From Sphingobacterium haloxyli (lineage in GTDB: Bacteria > Bacteroidota > Bacteroidia > Sphingobacteriales > Sphingobacteriaceae): a stretch of 64,000 nt of DNA. The notes beneath the pieces are model-generated. The model worked only from the letters and a program-made list of their open reading frames with translations. It had not been told where the DNA came from and ran no database searches. The DNA lies in the NCBI RefSeq assembly GCF_002980525.1, contig NZ_PVBQ01000002.1, positions 1 to 64,000 of the forward strand, read 5' to 3'. The translations under genes and the position numbers were made by a program. This document shows positions 9,800 to 17,778 of this stretch, one piece after another; positions within the stretch are counted from its first letter, which is position 1; each line of letters starts with the position of its first letter.

Positions 9800-10309
9800 T
9801 TAATCAAACCATGAACTGTATAACACATAATTGTGCGGCAATTGCTGCAACATAGCTAATTGTCCTTCCGTTAGCGGCTTTATCTTCTTGGCAGGAACTC
9901 CAGCATATAAATAACCCGATTCACACAGGGTGTCTTCTAAAACAACTGCTCCGGCAGCGATAATTACATTTGATTCAATAATGGCTCTGTCCATTACAAT
10001 AGCACCCATACCAATAAGTACATAATCGTGCACTAAGCAACCATGTACAATGGCATTGTGACCCACATTCACGTGGTTCCCGATGTCAGTTCCATTTTTC
10101 TGGTAAGTGCAATGGATAACGACGCCATCCTGAATGTTTGTATAATTTCCTATACGAATATAGTTTACATCTCCTCTAACCACAGCGTTAAACCAAATAG
10201 AACAATGCGGCCCTATAACCACATCACCAACGATCGTAGCATTATCGGCAACGAATACAGACGTGTTTATCTGCGGATATTTATCTTTTACTGGCAAAAT
10301 AGTTGGCAT
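9800..10309 (-). CDS. Gamma-carbonic anhydrase family protein
   Basis: The 169-residue product is a left-handed beta-helix of hexapeptide repeats (for example IGDVVIGPHCSIWFNAVVRG) from about residue 20 to 150. The three metal-ligand histidines of the gamma class are visible in HCTYQ, VGHNAIVHG and the nearby VHDY. Family members are trimers that bind Zn or Fe and hydrate CO2, though many YrdA-like members have little measured activity. It lies 8 bp downstream of the nadB stop on the same strand, so it is probably cotranscribed with nadB. Confidence 0.92.
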   Translation of the reverse strand: MPTILPVKDKYPQINTSVFVADNATIVGDVVIGPHCSIWFNAVVRGDVNYIRIGNYTNIQDGVVIHCTYQKNGTDIGNHVNVGHNAIVHGCLVHDYVLIGMGAIVMDRAIIESNVIIAAGAVVLEDTLCESGYLYAGVPAKKIKPLTEGQLAMLQQLPHNYVLYSSWFD

Positions 10310-10317
10310 CTCTCTAT

Positions 10318-11910
10318 TTATAAAACTGTGTCCTTCAATTGTGCTGATTTTTTGGGAAAATCGGTAGTATAATGCAAACCTCTACTTTCCTGACGTAGCA
10401 TAGCAGATTTAACAATCAAATAAGAAACCTGTATTACGTTACGCAACTCACATAACTTAACTGATAGTTTGGTATTTCTATAAAATTCCTCTGTCTCCTC
10501 ATAAAGAAATCCCAATCGTCTGATCGCTCTATCTAAACGGAAATCTGATCGTACTATACCTACATAATCACTCATCAATTTCTGCGTTTCACGTAAATTA
10601 TGTGTGACTAGGATCTCTTCATTCATCAGTTGTGCCTTAGATTCATCCCAATTCGGAATATCAATTGCGTGTTCTAAAGTACGCCATATGGAAGAAGCGT
10701 CCTCAAAAATTCGATGCGCGTACACCACCGCTTCCAACAAAGAATTTGATGCCAACCGGTTAGCGCCGTGAAGCCCGGTGGAAGAACATTCACCACAAGC
10801 ATACAAATTTTGAATAGAAGTCCTTCCATTTTCATCGACCATGATGCCACCGCACAAGTAGTGTGCTGCCGGAGTTACCGGTATATAATCTTTTGTCATA
10901 TCCAGCCCAACCGAAAGACACTTCTCGTAGATGTTAGGAAAATGCGCAATGATATCTGCTCTCTCGCGATGCGTAATATCCAAGTACACAAAATCAAGAC
11001 CCGATTTCTTCATTTCATTATCGATCGCTCTAGCAACAATATCGCGAGGAGCTAAAGATGCGCGCTCGTCATACTCCTCCATAAATGATTCGCCGGTCTC
11101 TCTTCTCAAAACCCCGCCGAACCCGCGTACTGCTTCAGAAATAAGAAACGAGGGTGATTCTGCAGGGTTATATAACGACGTGGGGTGAAACTGTATAAAC
11201 TCCATATTTCGCACTTTACCCTTTGCTCGGTATACCATGGCAATGCCATCGCCTGTCGCTATTGTCGGATTAGTGGTACTTGCATATACATGGCCTGCCC
11301 CCCCTGAAGCCATTAATGTCACCTTACTTAGAAAAATCTCTATGGCATTGTTTCTGGTATTCAATGCATAGATTCCAAAACACTGAATATTTTTTGTGCT
11401 TTTGTCTACATGGATGCCCTGGTGATGTTGCGTAATAAGGTCCACTGCAAAATAGTGCGTTAACATTTCAATATTAGGATGCTGATGCACTTTCTCCAAT
11501 AATGCCCGCTCTATCTCGTAACCCGTAATATCTTTATAGTGAAGAATACGATGATTGGAATGTCCGCCTTCACGGGCAAGATCATAATGTTCTCCATCAA
11601 CTTTGTCGAAATTCGTACCATAACCGATAAGTTCCTTAATTCTCTCGGGAGCTTCCTTAACAACGTTTTCCACAATGTCTATATGGCACAGCCCGTCACC
11701 AGCTATCTGAGTATCAGCAATATGCTTATCGAAGCTATCCGACTTATCCACAACGGCAGCTACACCTCCCTGCGCATATTTAGTATTCGATTCGTCTTCA
11801 TTCGATTTTGTAACTATCAGTACACTGCCTAATTCGGCTGCCTTAAGTGCAAAACTCAACCCGGCAATGCCAGAACCGACTACTAAAAAATCTACCTGTC
11901 TATGTACCAT
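10318..11910 (-). CDS. nadB: L-aspartate oxidase
   Basis: NadB oxidises L-aspartate to iminoaspartate, the first step of de novo NAD synthesis. The FAD motif VGSGIAGLSFALKAA is at the N-terminus, followed by KYAQGGVAAV, the HSNHRILHYKD substrate loop and the ECSSTGLHGANRLASNSLLE flavin motif. I placed the start at the ATG ending at 11910 (MVHRQVDFLV, 530 residues). The reading frame is open to 12039, but those extra 43 residues are not family-like and run into the candidate origin region. nadA is divergent across a 484-bp gap, so the two enzymes of quinolinate synthesis flank the putative origin. Confidence 0.97.
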   Translation of the reverse strand: MVHRQVDFLVVGSGIAGLSFALKAAELGSVLIVTKSNEDESNTKYAQGGVAAVVDKSDSFDKHIADTQIAGDGLCHIDIVENVVKEAPERIKELIGYGTNFDKVDGEHYDLAREGGHSNHRILHYKDITGYEIERALLEKVHQHPNIEMLTHYFAVDLITQHHQGIHVDKSTKNIQCFGIYALNTRNNAIEIFLSKVTLMASGGAGHVYASTTNPTIATGDGIAMVYRAKGKVRNMEFIQFHPTSLYNPAESPSFLISEAVRGFGGVLRRETGESFMEEYDERASLAPRDIVARAIDNEMKKSGLDFVYLDITHRERADIIAHFPNIYEKCLSVGLDMTKDYIPVTPAAHYLCGGIMVDENGRTSIQNLYACGECSSTGLHGANRLASNSLLEAVVYAHRIFEDASSIWRTLEHAIDIPNWDESKAQLMNEEILVTHNLRETQKLMSDYVGIVRSDFRLDRAIRRLGFLYEETEEFYRNTKLSVKLCELRNVIQVSYLIVKSAMLRQESRGLHYTTDFPKKSAQLKDTVL

Positions 11911-12394
11911 AAAGTGTATAAAGCGGAACGCCTTTCTTTTACAGGAACAAAGTAACAAAATATGTGGAAAACATGTATAAAAACGGTGAACTAAAAATGA
12001 AAACTTTAAAAGTTTCCACAGTCGACCTCTAATTCGCACGAAACAGTGGGAAAAGTTAAGACAAAATCAACCTAATATTAACAAATCGTAAACAACAAAC
12101 ATTCAACAAAAAATTATGGAAAAAGAAAACGCTAAAAAATCACCTGATTGAAAATCAAGCTATAATCAAATAAACTTTGTGGACAACCTGTGGAAAACGT
12201 TATAAAAAACACTTTACCAAATATAATTCCATACACTTATCCCCATTTTCCACATGCTAATAAACAATAAGATTCTCTCTTTAAAAAAAGATTATTATTT
12301 ATTGAAAAAAGGGAATGTGGATTTCGTTTGATTTTCTTTCTTTACTTTTGTATCGTTGTTTAGTCAAACTGAGGAAGCTAAATAGGATAAACGA
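11911..12394. other. Candidate chromosomal replication origin (oriC)
   Basis: This 484-bp AT-rich gap between divergent nadB and nadA contains seven sequences within one or two mismatches of the DnaA box TTATCCACA. They are at 11963-11971, 12012-12020, 12178-12186, 12189-12197, 12237-12245, 12246-12254 and 12316-12324. Two are adjacent head to tail (12237-12254) and two are 2 bp apart. Between 12061 and 12177 is a very AT-rich, box-free stretch that could be the unwinding element. To the right almost all genes lie on the plus strand, and sampled plus-strand lines look richer in G and T. To the left, the plus strand of the nadB region is C-rich. A parS site lies 6 kb away. No experimental origin data are implied. 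Confidence 0.65.
12343..12350 (+). promoter_or_regulatory. Candidate -7 box for nadA
   Basis: TACTTTTG matches the TAnnTTTG consensus exactly, 45 bp before the nadA start codon. No -33 element at the usual spacing is obvious. Confidence 0.5.
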
Positions 12395-13393
12395 ATGAAT
12401 ACGATTTTTGAACGGGATTTGGAGGCTAAAGGATATATCGATGAGCCCATCGATCCTACGATAGATATAGTAGCTGAAATTCAGCGACTTAAGAAAGAAA
12501 AGAATGCGGTTATCTTGGCTCATTATTATCAAGAAGCTGAAATTCAAGACATTGCCGATTATATTGGAGACAGTTTGGGACTATCCCAGCAAGCGGCTAA
12601 AACGGATGCGGATGTTATCGTTTTTGCCGGTGTACATTTTATGGCGGAAACGGCTAAGATTTTGTCTCCCTCAAAGAAAGTATTGTTGCCCGATTTAAAA
12701 GCGGGATGTTCGTTGTCCGATAGCTGTCCACCCCATTTGTTCGCCAAGTTTAAAGAGCAATATCCTGATCATGTGGTTATTACTTATGTGAATTGTACTG
12801 CAGAGCTGAAAGCCTTATCGGATATCGTTTGTACATCCAGTAATGCTGTACAGATTGTAGAAAGCTTACCGAAAGACCAGAAGATTATCTTCGGTCCTGA
12901 CCGTAACTTAGGGGAATATGTGAAGCAGAAAACAGGTCGGGACTTGGTTTTATGGAATGGCGCATGTATGGTGCATGAGATTTTTTCTCAGGACAAGATT
13001 GCCGATTTACGAACACAATTTCCTAATGCAAAATTCATCGCGCATCCGGAATGTGAAGATCATATTTTAGCGGAAGCGGATTATATTGGTTCTACCTCTG
13101 GTATGCTTAAGTTTACGATTGAAGACAATGCACAACAGTATATTGTTGCGACAGAATCCGGTATTCTACATCAAATGCAGAAAGCAAGTCCTACCAAGAC
13201 TTTTATCCCTGCACCGCCGAATAATATCTGTGCCTGCAACGATTGTCCTCATATGAAACTGAATACTCTGGAAAAGCTATATAACTGTCTCTATTATGAA
13301 CTTCCAGAAGTAGATTTGCCAATGGATGTAGTTGAACGAGCTAGAAAACCCATTGAACGGATGTTGGAAATATCGGAGAGATTGGGTTTGTAG
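12395..13393 (+). CDS. nadA: Quinolinate synthase
   Basis: NadA condenses iminoaspartate with dihydroxyacetone phosphate to give quinolinate, using a [4Fe-4S] cluster. The 332-residue protein has the [19 protein letters not shown] motif near residue 40. The three cluster cysteines sit in [18 protein letters not shown] and [17 protein letters not shown] and STSGMLKF substrate motifs are also present. The N-terminal [20 protein letters not shown] is typical. It is divergent from nadB and is followed 21 bp later by thiL, so both probably share the promoter at 12343. Confidence 0.98.
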   Translation: MNTIFERDLEAKGYIDEPIDPTIDIVAEIQRLKKEKNAVILAHYYQEAEIQDIADYIGDSLGLSQQAAKTDADVIVFAGVHFMAETAKILSPSKKVLLPDLKAGCSLSDSCPPHLFAKFKEQYPDHVVITYVNCTAELKALSDIVCTSSNAVQIVESLPKDQKIIFGPDRNLGEYVKQKTGRDLVLWNGACMVHEIFSQDKIADLRTQFPNAKFIAHPECEDHILAEADYIGSTSGMLKFTIEDNAQQYIVATESGILHQMQKASPTKTFIPAPPNNICACNDCPHMKLNTLEKLYNCLYYELPEVDLPMDVVERARKPIERMLEISERLGL

Positions 13394-13414
13394 ATAGGAT
13401 TGATAAAAAATACT

Positions 13415-14458
13415 ATGTTTGATAATAAAGATAAGACAGAAATAAACGAGTTAGGTGAGTTTGGTTTGATAGCATATCTCACTAAGGCAGTAGAGCTTAC
13501 GGAACCTTCAACGATTAAGGGGATCGGAGACGATGCGGCTGTATTGGATTTTTCTAATAAGAAAACGTTGATTTCCACCGATCTATTACTCGAAGGTATT
13601 CATTTTGATTTACGCTACGTACCGTTAAAGCATTTAGGGTATAAGGCCGTCCAAGTGAACTTGAGCGATATTTACGCGATGAACGCCAAAGCGTCGCAGA
13701 TTACGCTTTCCATTGGTTTATCTTCTAAGTTTCCATTAGAAGCAGTAGAGGAGATATATGAGGGAGTGTTAATAGCTTGCAAAAAGTATAATGTGGATCT
13801 TATAGGAGGCGATACGTCGGCGTCAGCACAAGGATTGGTTATTTCTGTTACGAGTATCGGCTATGCAGAGGAAGCTAAAATTGCTTATCGTTCAGGTGCA
13901 AAAGAAGGAGATTTACTTTGTGTAAGTGGCGATTTGGGTGGTGCGTATGTAGGGCTACAGCTTTTGGAAAGAGAAAAGCAGATTTTTTTAGAGAATCCAC
14001 AGATCAAGCCAGACTTAGAGGGAAAAGATTATATTGTGGAGCGTCAGTTAAAACCAGAGTCACGTAAGGATATCGTAGAGTTATTTGAAACTTACGGTAT
14101 ACAACCACATGCGATGATTGATGTATCGGATGGGCTAGCTTCTGAGATACTCCACATCTGTAATGCATCTAAGGTAGGGTGTAAATTGTATGAAGATAAA
14201 ATCCCCATTGATCCGATGACATATGATACCGCCCGTGAATTCGGATTGGATCCTACTGTGTGTGCATTAAGTGGAGGAGAGGATTATGAACTACTATTTA
14301 CTGTTCCGCAAGAGGAGTATGATAAAGTAAAGAACCAGTTGGATATTACGATTATCGGTCATATCACAGAGGAAGCGGCTGGTTGTGAAATGATTTCTAA
14401 ATCGGGAAATGTGCATCCAATTAAAGCGCAAGGCTGGAACGCATTTAATAAAGCATAA
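13415..14458 (+). CDS. thiL: Thiamine-monophosphate kinase
   Basis: ThiL phosphorylates thiamine monophosphate to the cofactor thiamine diphosphate. The 347-residue protein shows the AIR-synthase-like fold: GIGDDAAVLD near residue 35, STDLLLEGIHFDL, VNLSDIYAMNA, LIGGDTSAS, and the C-terminal ALSGGEDYELLFTV. I chose the ATG at 13415 (MFDNKDKTE) over an in-frame TTG at 13400 because the added residues are not conserved. It follows nadA closely and is followed by a strong terminator. Confidence 0.96.
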   Translation: MFDNKDKTEINELGEFGLIAYLTKAVELTEPSTIKGIGDDAAVLDFSNKKTLISTDLLLEGIHFDLRYVPLKHLGYKAVQVNLSDIYAMNAKASQITLSIGLSSKFPLEAVEEIYEGVLIACKKYNVDLIGGDTSASAQGLVISVTSIGYAEEAKIAYRSGAKEGDLLCVSGDLGGAYVGLQLLEREKQIFLENPQIKPDLEGKDYIVERQLKPESRKDIVELFETYGIQPHAMIDVSDGLASEILHICNASKVGCKLYEDKIPIDPMTYDTAREFGLDPTVCALSGGEDYELLFTVPQEEYDKVKNQLDITIIGHITEEAAGCEMISKSGNVHPIKAQGWNAFNKA

Positions 14459-14465
14459 CTATATT

Positions 14466-14497
14466 ATAATAAAGATGCATTAAAGCATTTTTATTAT
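14466..14497 (+). terminator. Rho-independent terminator after thiL
   Basis: Arms at 14466-14478 and 14485-14497 form a 13-bp stem with a 6-nt loop; one position is a G-U wobble. The right arm carries a run of five T. It starts 8 bp after the thiL stop codon and probably ends the nadA-thiL transcript. Confidence 0.75.
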
Positions 14498-14532
14498 CTT
14501 AGGTTGTTAATCACTTGTAAACTGTAAACGCA

Positions 14533-16446
14533 ATGAAGCAGCCTATATGGACTCCATCTGAACAATATATCAAATCATCCGTTCTGTATGATTTTCAACA
14601 GTTTGTCGAACAGCGCTACAATCGGTGTTTCCTGGACTATGCGTCTTTTCACCAATGGTCTATTGAACGACAGGATAGTTTTTGGGAGGCCATCTTACTG
14701 TACTTTAAAATAAGTTATGAAGGGGCATATGAACCGGTATTAAAATGGCAGCATACCGATATTGATTTTATTGAGGCGAGATGGTTTGAAGGTATTTCCT
14801 TAAGCTACGCAGCACATATCTTTCGCGGAAAAAAAGGCATATATCCTGCAATAAAATATACAGATGAGGCCGGAAATTATCTAGAGATTACGTGGGATGA
14901 GCTACGTGAAAAAGTATCCAGTATACAGCAATTCTTAAGCGAAAAAGGAGTTAAAAAAGGAGATAGGGTAGTCGGTATTTTAAATAATACGATAGAGACT
15001 GTTAGTATTTTTCTTGCCTCGAATTCTCTAGGTGCCATTTGGTCTTGCTGTTCACCAGATTTCGGAGATAGGAGTATTACCGAACGCTTTATACAAATAG
15101 ACCCCAAAGTACTATTTATTGAGCTGGATTATCAATACAATGGCAAAACATTCTCTAAGAGAGAAACGTTAGCTTATATAAAAAATAATATTCCATCTAT
15201 TGGAACTATAATTACGGTTTATAAAGACGATTGGCAAGCTATCTTTAGGAATTATCCCTCCCGGGATTTACACTTTTTGAACGTTCCTTTTTCCCATCCG
15301 ATATGGATTTTATATTCTTCTGGTACGACAGGTAAGCCCAAAGCCATCACACACCGTACAGGTGGAAATTTATTAGAACACTATAAAGCCTTGGCTATCC
15401 ATCAAAACGTTAAAAAGGGAGAAAATTTTCTCTGGTACTCTACCACGGGATGGATGATGTGGAATTATGCTTTGTCTTCTTTACTTTGTGAAGCTACGTT
15501 ATGCCTATTTAACGGAGCTATTCATTATGATGGGCATCGGGCGTTTTGGGAATTTGTAAAACGGGCAAACGTCCATCATCTAGGAGGAGGGGCCGCGTAT
15601 TTTTCAGCTATACATAATCTGAAAGTGGAAAATTATGAACCAAAGGTAGTAGGTTCGACGGGTTCACCCCTGCCTGTGGCTACGTTTGAAAACCTGCAAG
15701 AAAAATTTCCAGGTACACATATTATATCGTTAAGTGGCGGAACAGATGTATGCAGTGCCTTTCTATCAGGATGCACTTATTTACCCGTCTATGCTGGCGA
15801 AATTCAGTGCCGAACACTAGGATCAGATATCGTAGCGGTAAATGATCAAGGTGAGGAGGTAGCTAATGAAGTCGGCGAACTTATCATCAGGAAACCTATG
15901 CCGTCTATGCCGCTTTACTTTTGGAACGATAAAGGAAACGAAAGATATAGGGAAAGCTATTTTTCGGAGCGGAAAGGCGTATGGAGCCATGGCGACTGGA
16001 TTTCCATTATGGATCATGGTGGTATTGTGATGTACGGACGTTCAGATGCCACATTGAACAGAGGTGGAATACGCATCGGCACTGCTGAAATATATAACGT
16101 AGTGAATGACTTGGATGGTGTAAGGGATAGTTTGGTCATTGCGACGGATAATGAGAAGGGAGAATCGAAGATGCTATTATTTATCCAATTAGATCTAGGA
16201 AACGAATCGGAAATTATTATACCTCTTATCAAAAGTGAACTTGCTAAGCAATATAGTGCACGGCATGTGCCGGACTTATTTTATGCGGTAAAAGATATTC
16301 CTTATACATTGAGTGGGAAGAGGTTAGAAATACCGATTAAGAAAATTTTCTCTGGTTATCCTATAGAGAAAGCTGTTTCAAAAGATGTGATGCGTAATCC
16401 CGAATGTCTGGATGAATATGTGCAAATATACTTGCACTCTAGCTAG
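14533..16446 (+). CDS. Acetoacetate-CoA ligase
   Basis: This 637-residue adenylate-forming enzyme activates acetoacetate to acetoacetyl-CoA with ATP. The AMP-binding P-loop YSSGTTGKPKAI is near residue 261. WYSTTGWMMWNY and SGGTDVCSAFLSG are characteristic of the acetoacetyl-CoA synthetase subgroup, and the Lys-containing C-terminal motif is YTLSGKRLEIPIKK. The N-terminus (IWTPSEQYI, then a HQWSIERQDSFWEAI block) is the acyl-CoA synthetase N-terminal cap. Length fits the family (about 650). It would use the acetoacetate made by the HMG-CoA lyase at 46055. It is an isolated gene between the thiL terminator and a convergent regulator. Confidence 0.93.
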   Translation: MKQPIWTPSEQYIKSSVLYDFQQFVEQRYNRCFLDYASFHQWSIERQDSFWEAILLYFKISYEGAYEPVLKWQHTDIDFIEARWFEGISLSYAAHIFRGKKGIYPAIKYTDEAGNYLEITWDELREKVSSIQQFLSEKGVKKGDRVVGILNNTIETVSIFLASNSLGAIWSCCSPDFGDRSITERFIQIDPKVLFIELDYQYNGKTFSKRETLAYIKNNIPSIGTIITVYKDDWQAIFRNYPSRDLHFLNVPFSHPIWILYSSGTTGKPKAITHRTGGNLLEHYKALAIHQNVKKGENFLWYSTTGWMMWNYALSSLLCEATLCLFNGAIHYDGHRAFWEFVKRANVHHLGGGAAYFSAIHNLKVENYEPKVVGSTGSPLPVATFENLQEKFPGTHIISLSGGTDVCSAFLSGCTYLPVYAGEIQCRTLGSDIVAVNDQGEEVANEVGELIIRKPMPSMPLYFWNDKGNERYRESYFSERKGVWSHGDWISIMDHGGIVMYGRSDATLNRGGIRIGTAEIYNVVNDLDGVRDSLVIATDNEKGESKMLLFIQLDLGNESEIIIPLIKSELAKQYSARHVPDLFYAVKDIPYTLSGKRLEIPIKKIFSGYPIEKAVSKDVMRNPECLDEYVQIYLHSS

Positions 16447-16484
16447 CGTAATGCATCTGTCCTGCCTCTACTCACATTAATCCT

Positions 16485-16534
16485 TAGCGGATATTTTGCA
16501 GGGATATTATCCCCTATAAACCCGCTACTAATAC
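16485..16534. terminator. Weak hairpin between convergent genes
   Basis: An outer inverted repeat TAGCGG/CCGCTA encloses a tight inner repeat GGGATA-T-TATCCC (16501-16513) in the gap between the acetoacetate-CoA ligase and the AraC-family gene. There is no T tract, so a terminator role is tentative. Confidence 0.3.
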
Positions 16535-16567
16535 GCTGTTAATGTATAATCAGTATATAGTCCATCC

Positions 16568-17452
16568 TTATCCAAAAACATTTTCATAAAGATAGCGTTG
16601 CCTATATTCAATTGGGGTACAGCCGGTTATACGTTTAAAATGTCTGAAAAAATTTGATCTATTGTTGAAACCAGATTCGAAACATATAGACTCGGTAGTG
16701 GGGAGATCATTTTCGATGAGCAAACGTTTGGCATGACTTATACGTACTTCAATTAGAAAATCCCGAAATGTCTTTTTAGTCATCATCTTAAAGTATCGAC
16801 AGAAGGATGTAACACTTAAATGAGCTATCGATGCGACTTCTTCCAACGAGATCTCCTCTCGATAATTGGAGAGGATATAATGGTATACTTTATTGATTCG
16901 ATCCGTTTCATCTTTATCGGGATGATAAGCTGCAAGTCCAGAGGTGATTTTGGCCGTCTCTTTGCTGTTAGCCAAGATATGTACCATATTAAGAATATTA
17001 ATTAGTCTGTCTATACCTTCTTCCTCTACGGACTTTCGCATCAATTCGACAATTTTTTCTTTTGTTTTACCATAGATGATCAGACCGGACTGCGCCCGCT
17101 CATACAGCGATCCGATGGCTGTAGCCTCCTTTTTCATTAGAAAATCTGTACCCATGAAATCAGCGAGAAAATGTATGACAATAGCCTCCGCTGTGACATT
17201 GGGATTTCCTTCGAAATATTGCCTATCGCATCGCCACATATGTGGTAGATTTTCACCTAGTAAAAGTAATTCGCCAGCATCGAAATTACTAATATTGTCG
17301 CCTACAAAACGTACCCCCTCTCCGCGAATGATATAATGTAATTCCAATTCAGGATGGTAATGCCATACCGTTCCAAAATTAGGTAAGGTGTGTTGTCTTG
17401 ATAAGTAAGGATATTCGGTACTCCGAGGTACTAAGTGGAAATAAGGTTTCAT
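16568..17452 (-). CDS. AraC-family transcriptional regulator of the carbohydrate locus
   Basis: The 294-residue protein has an N-terminal cupin sensor domain (about residues 10-160, with HYHPELELHYIIRGEG) and a C-terminal double helix-turn-helix (about 190-290: ISLEEVASIAHLSVTSFCRY and GFNNRSNFFRHFKRITG). I chose the ATG at 17452 (MKPYFHLVPR). The frame is open to 17506, but that extension would run through two GTATACAA operator-like repeats. It is divergent from the CstA-type transporter. Three promoters in the following locus share a GTATACAAC element with the repeats just upstream of this gene, so I infer that it controls them and itself. The inducer is unknown, probably a sugar or sugar acid. 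Confidence 0.92.
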   Translation of the reverse strand: MKPYFHLVPRSTEYPYLSRQHTLPNFGTVWHYHPELELHYIIRGEGVRFVGDNISNFDAGELLLLGENLPHMWRCDRQYFEGNPNVTAEAIVIHFLADFMGTDFLMKKEATAIGSLYERAQSGLIIYGKTKEKIVELMRKSVEEEGIDRLINILNMVHILANSKETAKITSGLAAYHPDKDETDRINKVYHYILSNYREEISLEEVASIAHLSVTSFCRYFKMMTKKTFRDFLIEVRISHAKRLLIENDLPTTESICFESGFNNRSNFFRHFKRITGCTPIEYRQRYLYENVFG

Positions 17453-17470
17453 GTCTATAATTGTTATTGC

Positions 17471-17505
17471 GTATACAAGTTTACAGAAAAGTGTATACAA
17501 AATCA
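17471..17505 (-). promoter_or_regulatory. Direct-repeat operator and -7-like box upstream of the AraC-family gene
   Basis: GTATACAA occurs at 17471-17478 and again at 17493-17500, exactly 22 bp apart, the two-turn spacing usual for AraC-type half-sites. On the minus strand, TGATTTTG (17498-17505) is a one-mismatch -7 box overlapping the second copy. A third copy in inverted orientation (TTGTATAC) lies at 17535-17542. Because the repeats lie on and downstream of the -7 box, binding should repress; autorepression is an inference. Confidence 0.55.
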
Positions 17506-17623
17506 ATAGGTTCGTTTTTTATTAAAAATATAGTTTGTATACATAATTGGTTTTATATCAGTTTTTTATAGTTAAATTTTAAAGATATTATCTGTATCAT
17601 AGATATATTATAATGACAATTCA

Positions 17624-17679
17624 GTATACAACAAAGCTAAAAAGATGAACTGTATTGGGGCTTTTAAACTACATCTTTG
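17624..17679 (+). promoter_or_regulatory. GTATACAAC-type regulated promoter (copy 1, CstA-type transporter)
   Basis: GTATACAAC (17624-17632) is followed at +22 by TGAACTGT and at +48 by CATCTTTG (17672-17679), a one-mismatch -7 box. The same order and spacing occur at 19648 and 23207. It precedes the CstA-type gene by about 100 bp. The surrounding 326-bp gap (17453-17778) contains no other gene that I can support. Confidence 0.65.
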
Positions 17680-17778
17680 ACTGATCGCTAAATGTAACAT
17701 CAGAACACATCTAATAAAAATTATAGATAAAATGAATGTTTACATATCGTAAGCGTCGAAATTAAATGTATCAATCTT

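Noticed and set aside
10586..10601. parS-like GTTTCACGT inside nadB
   Set aside because: Only the left half matches; the right half has several mismatches and the site lies within conserved coding sequence.
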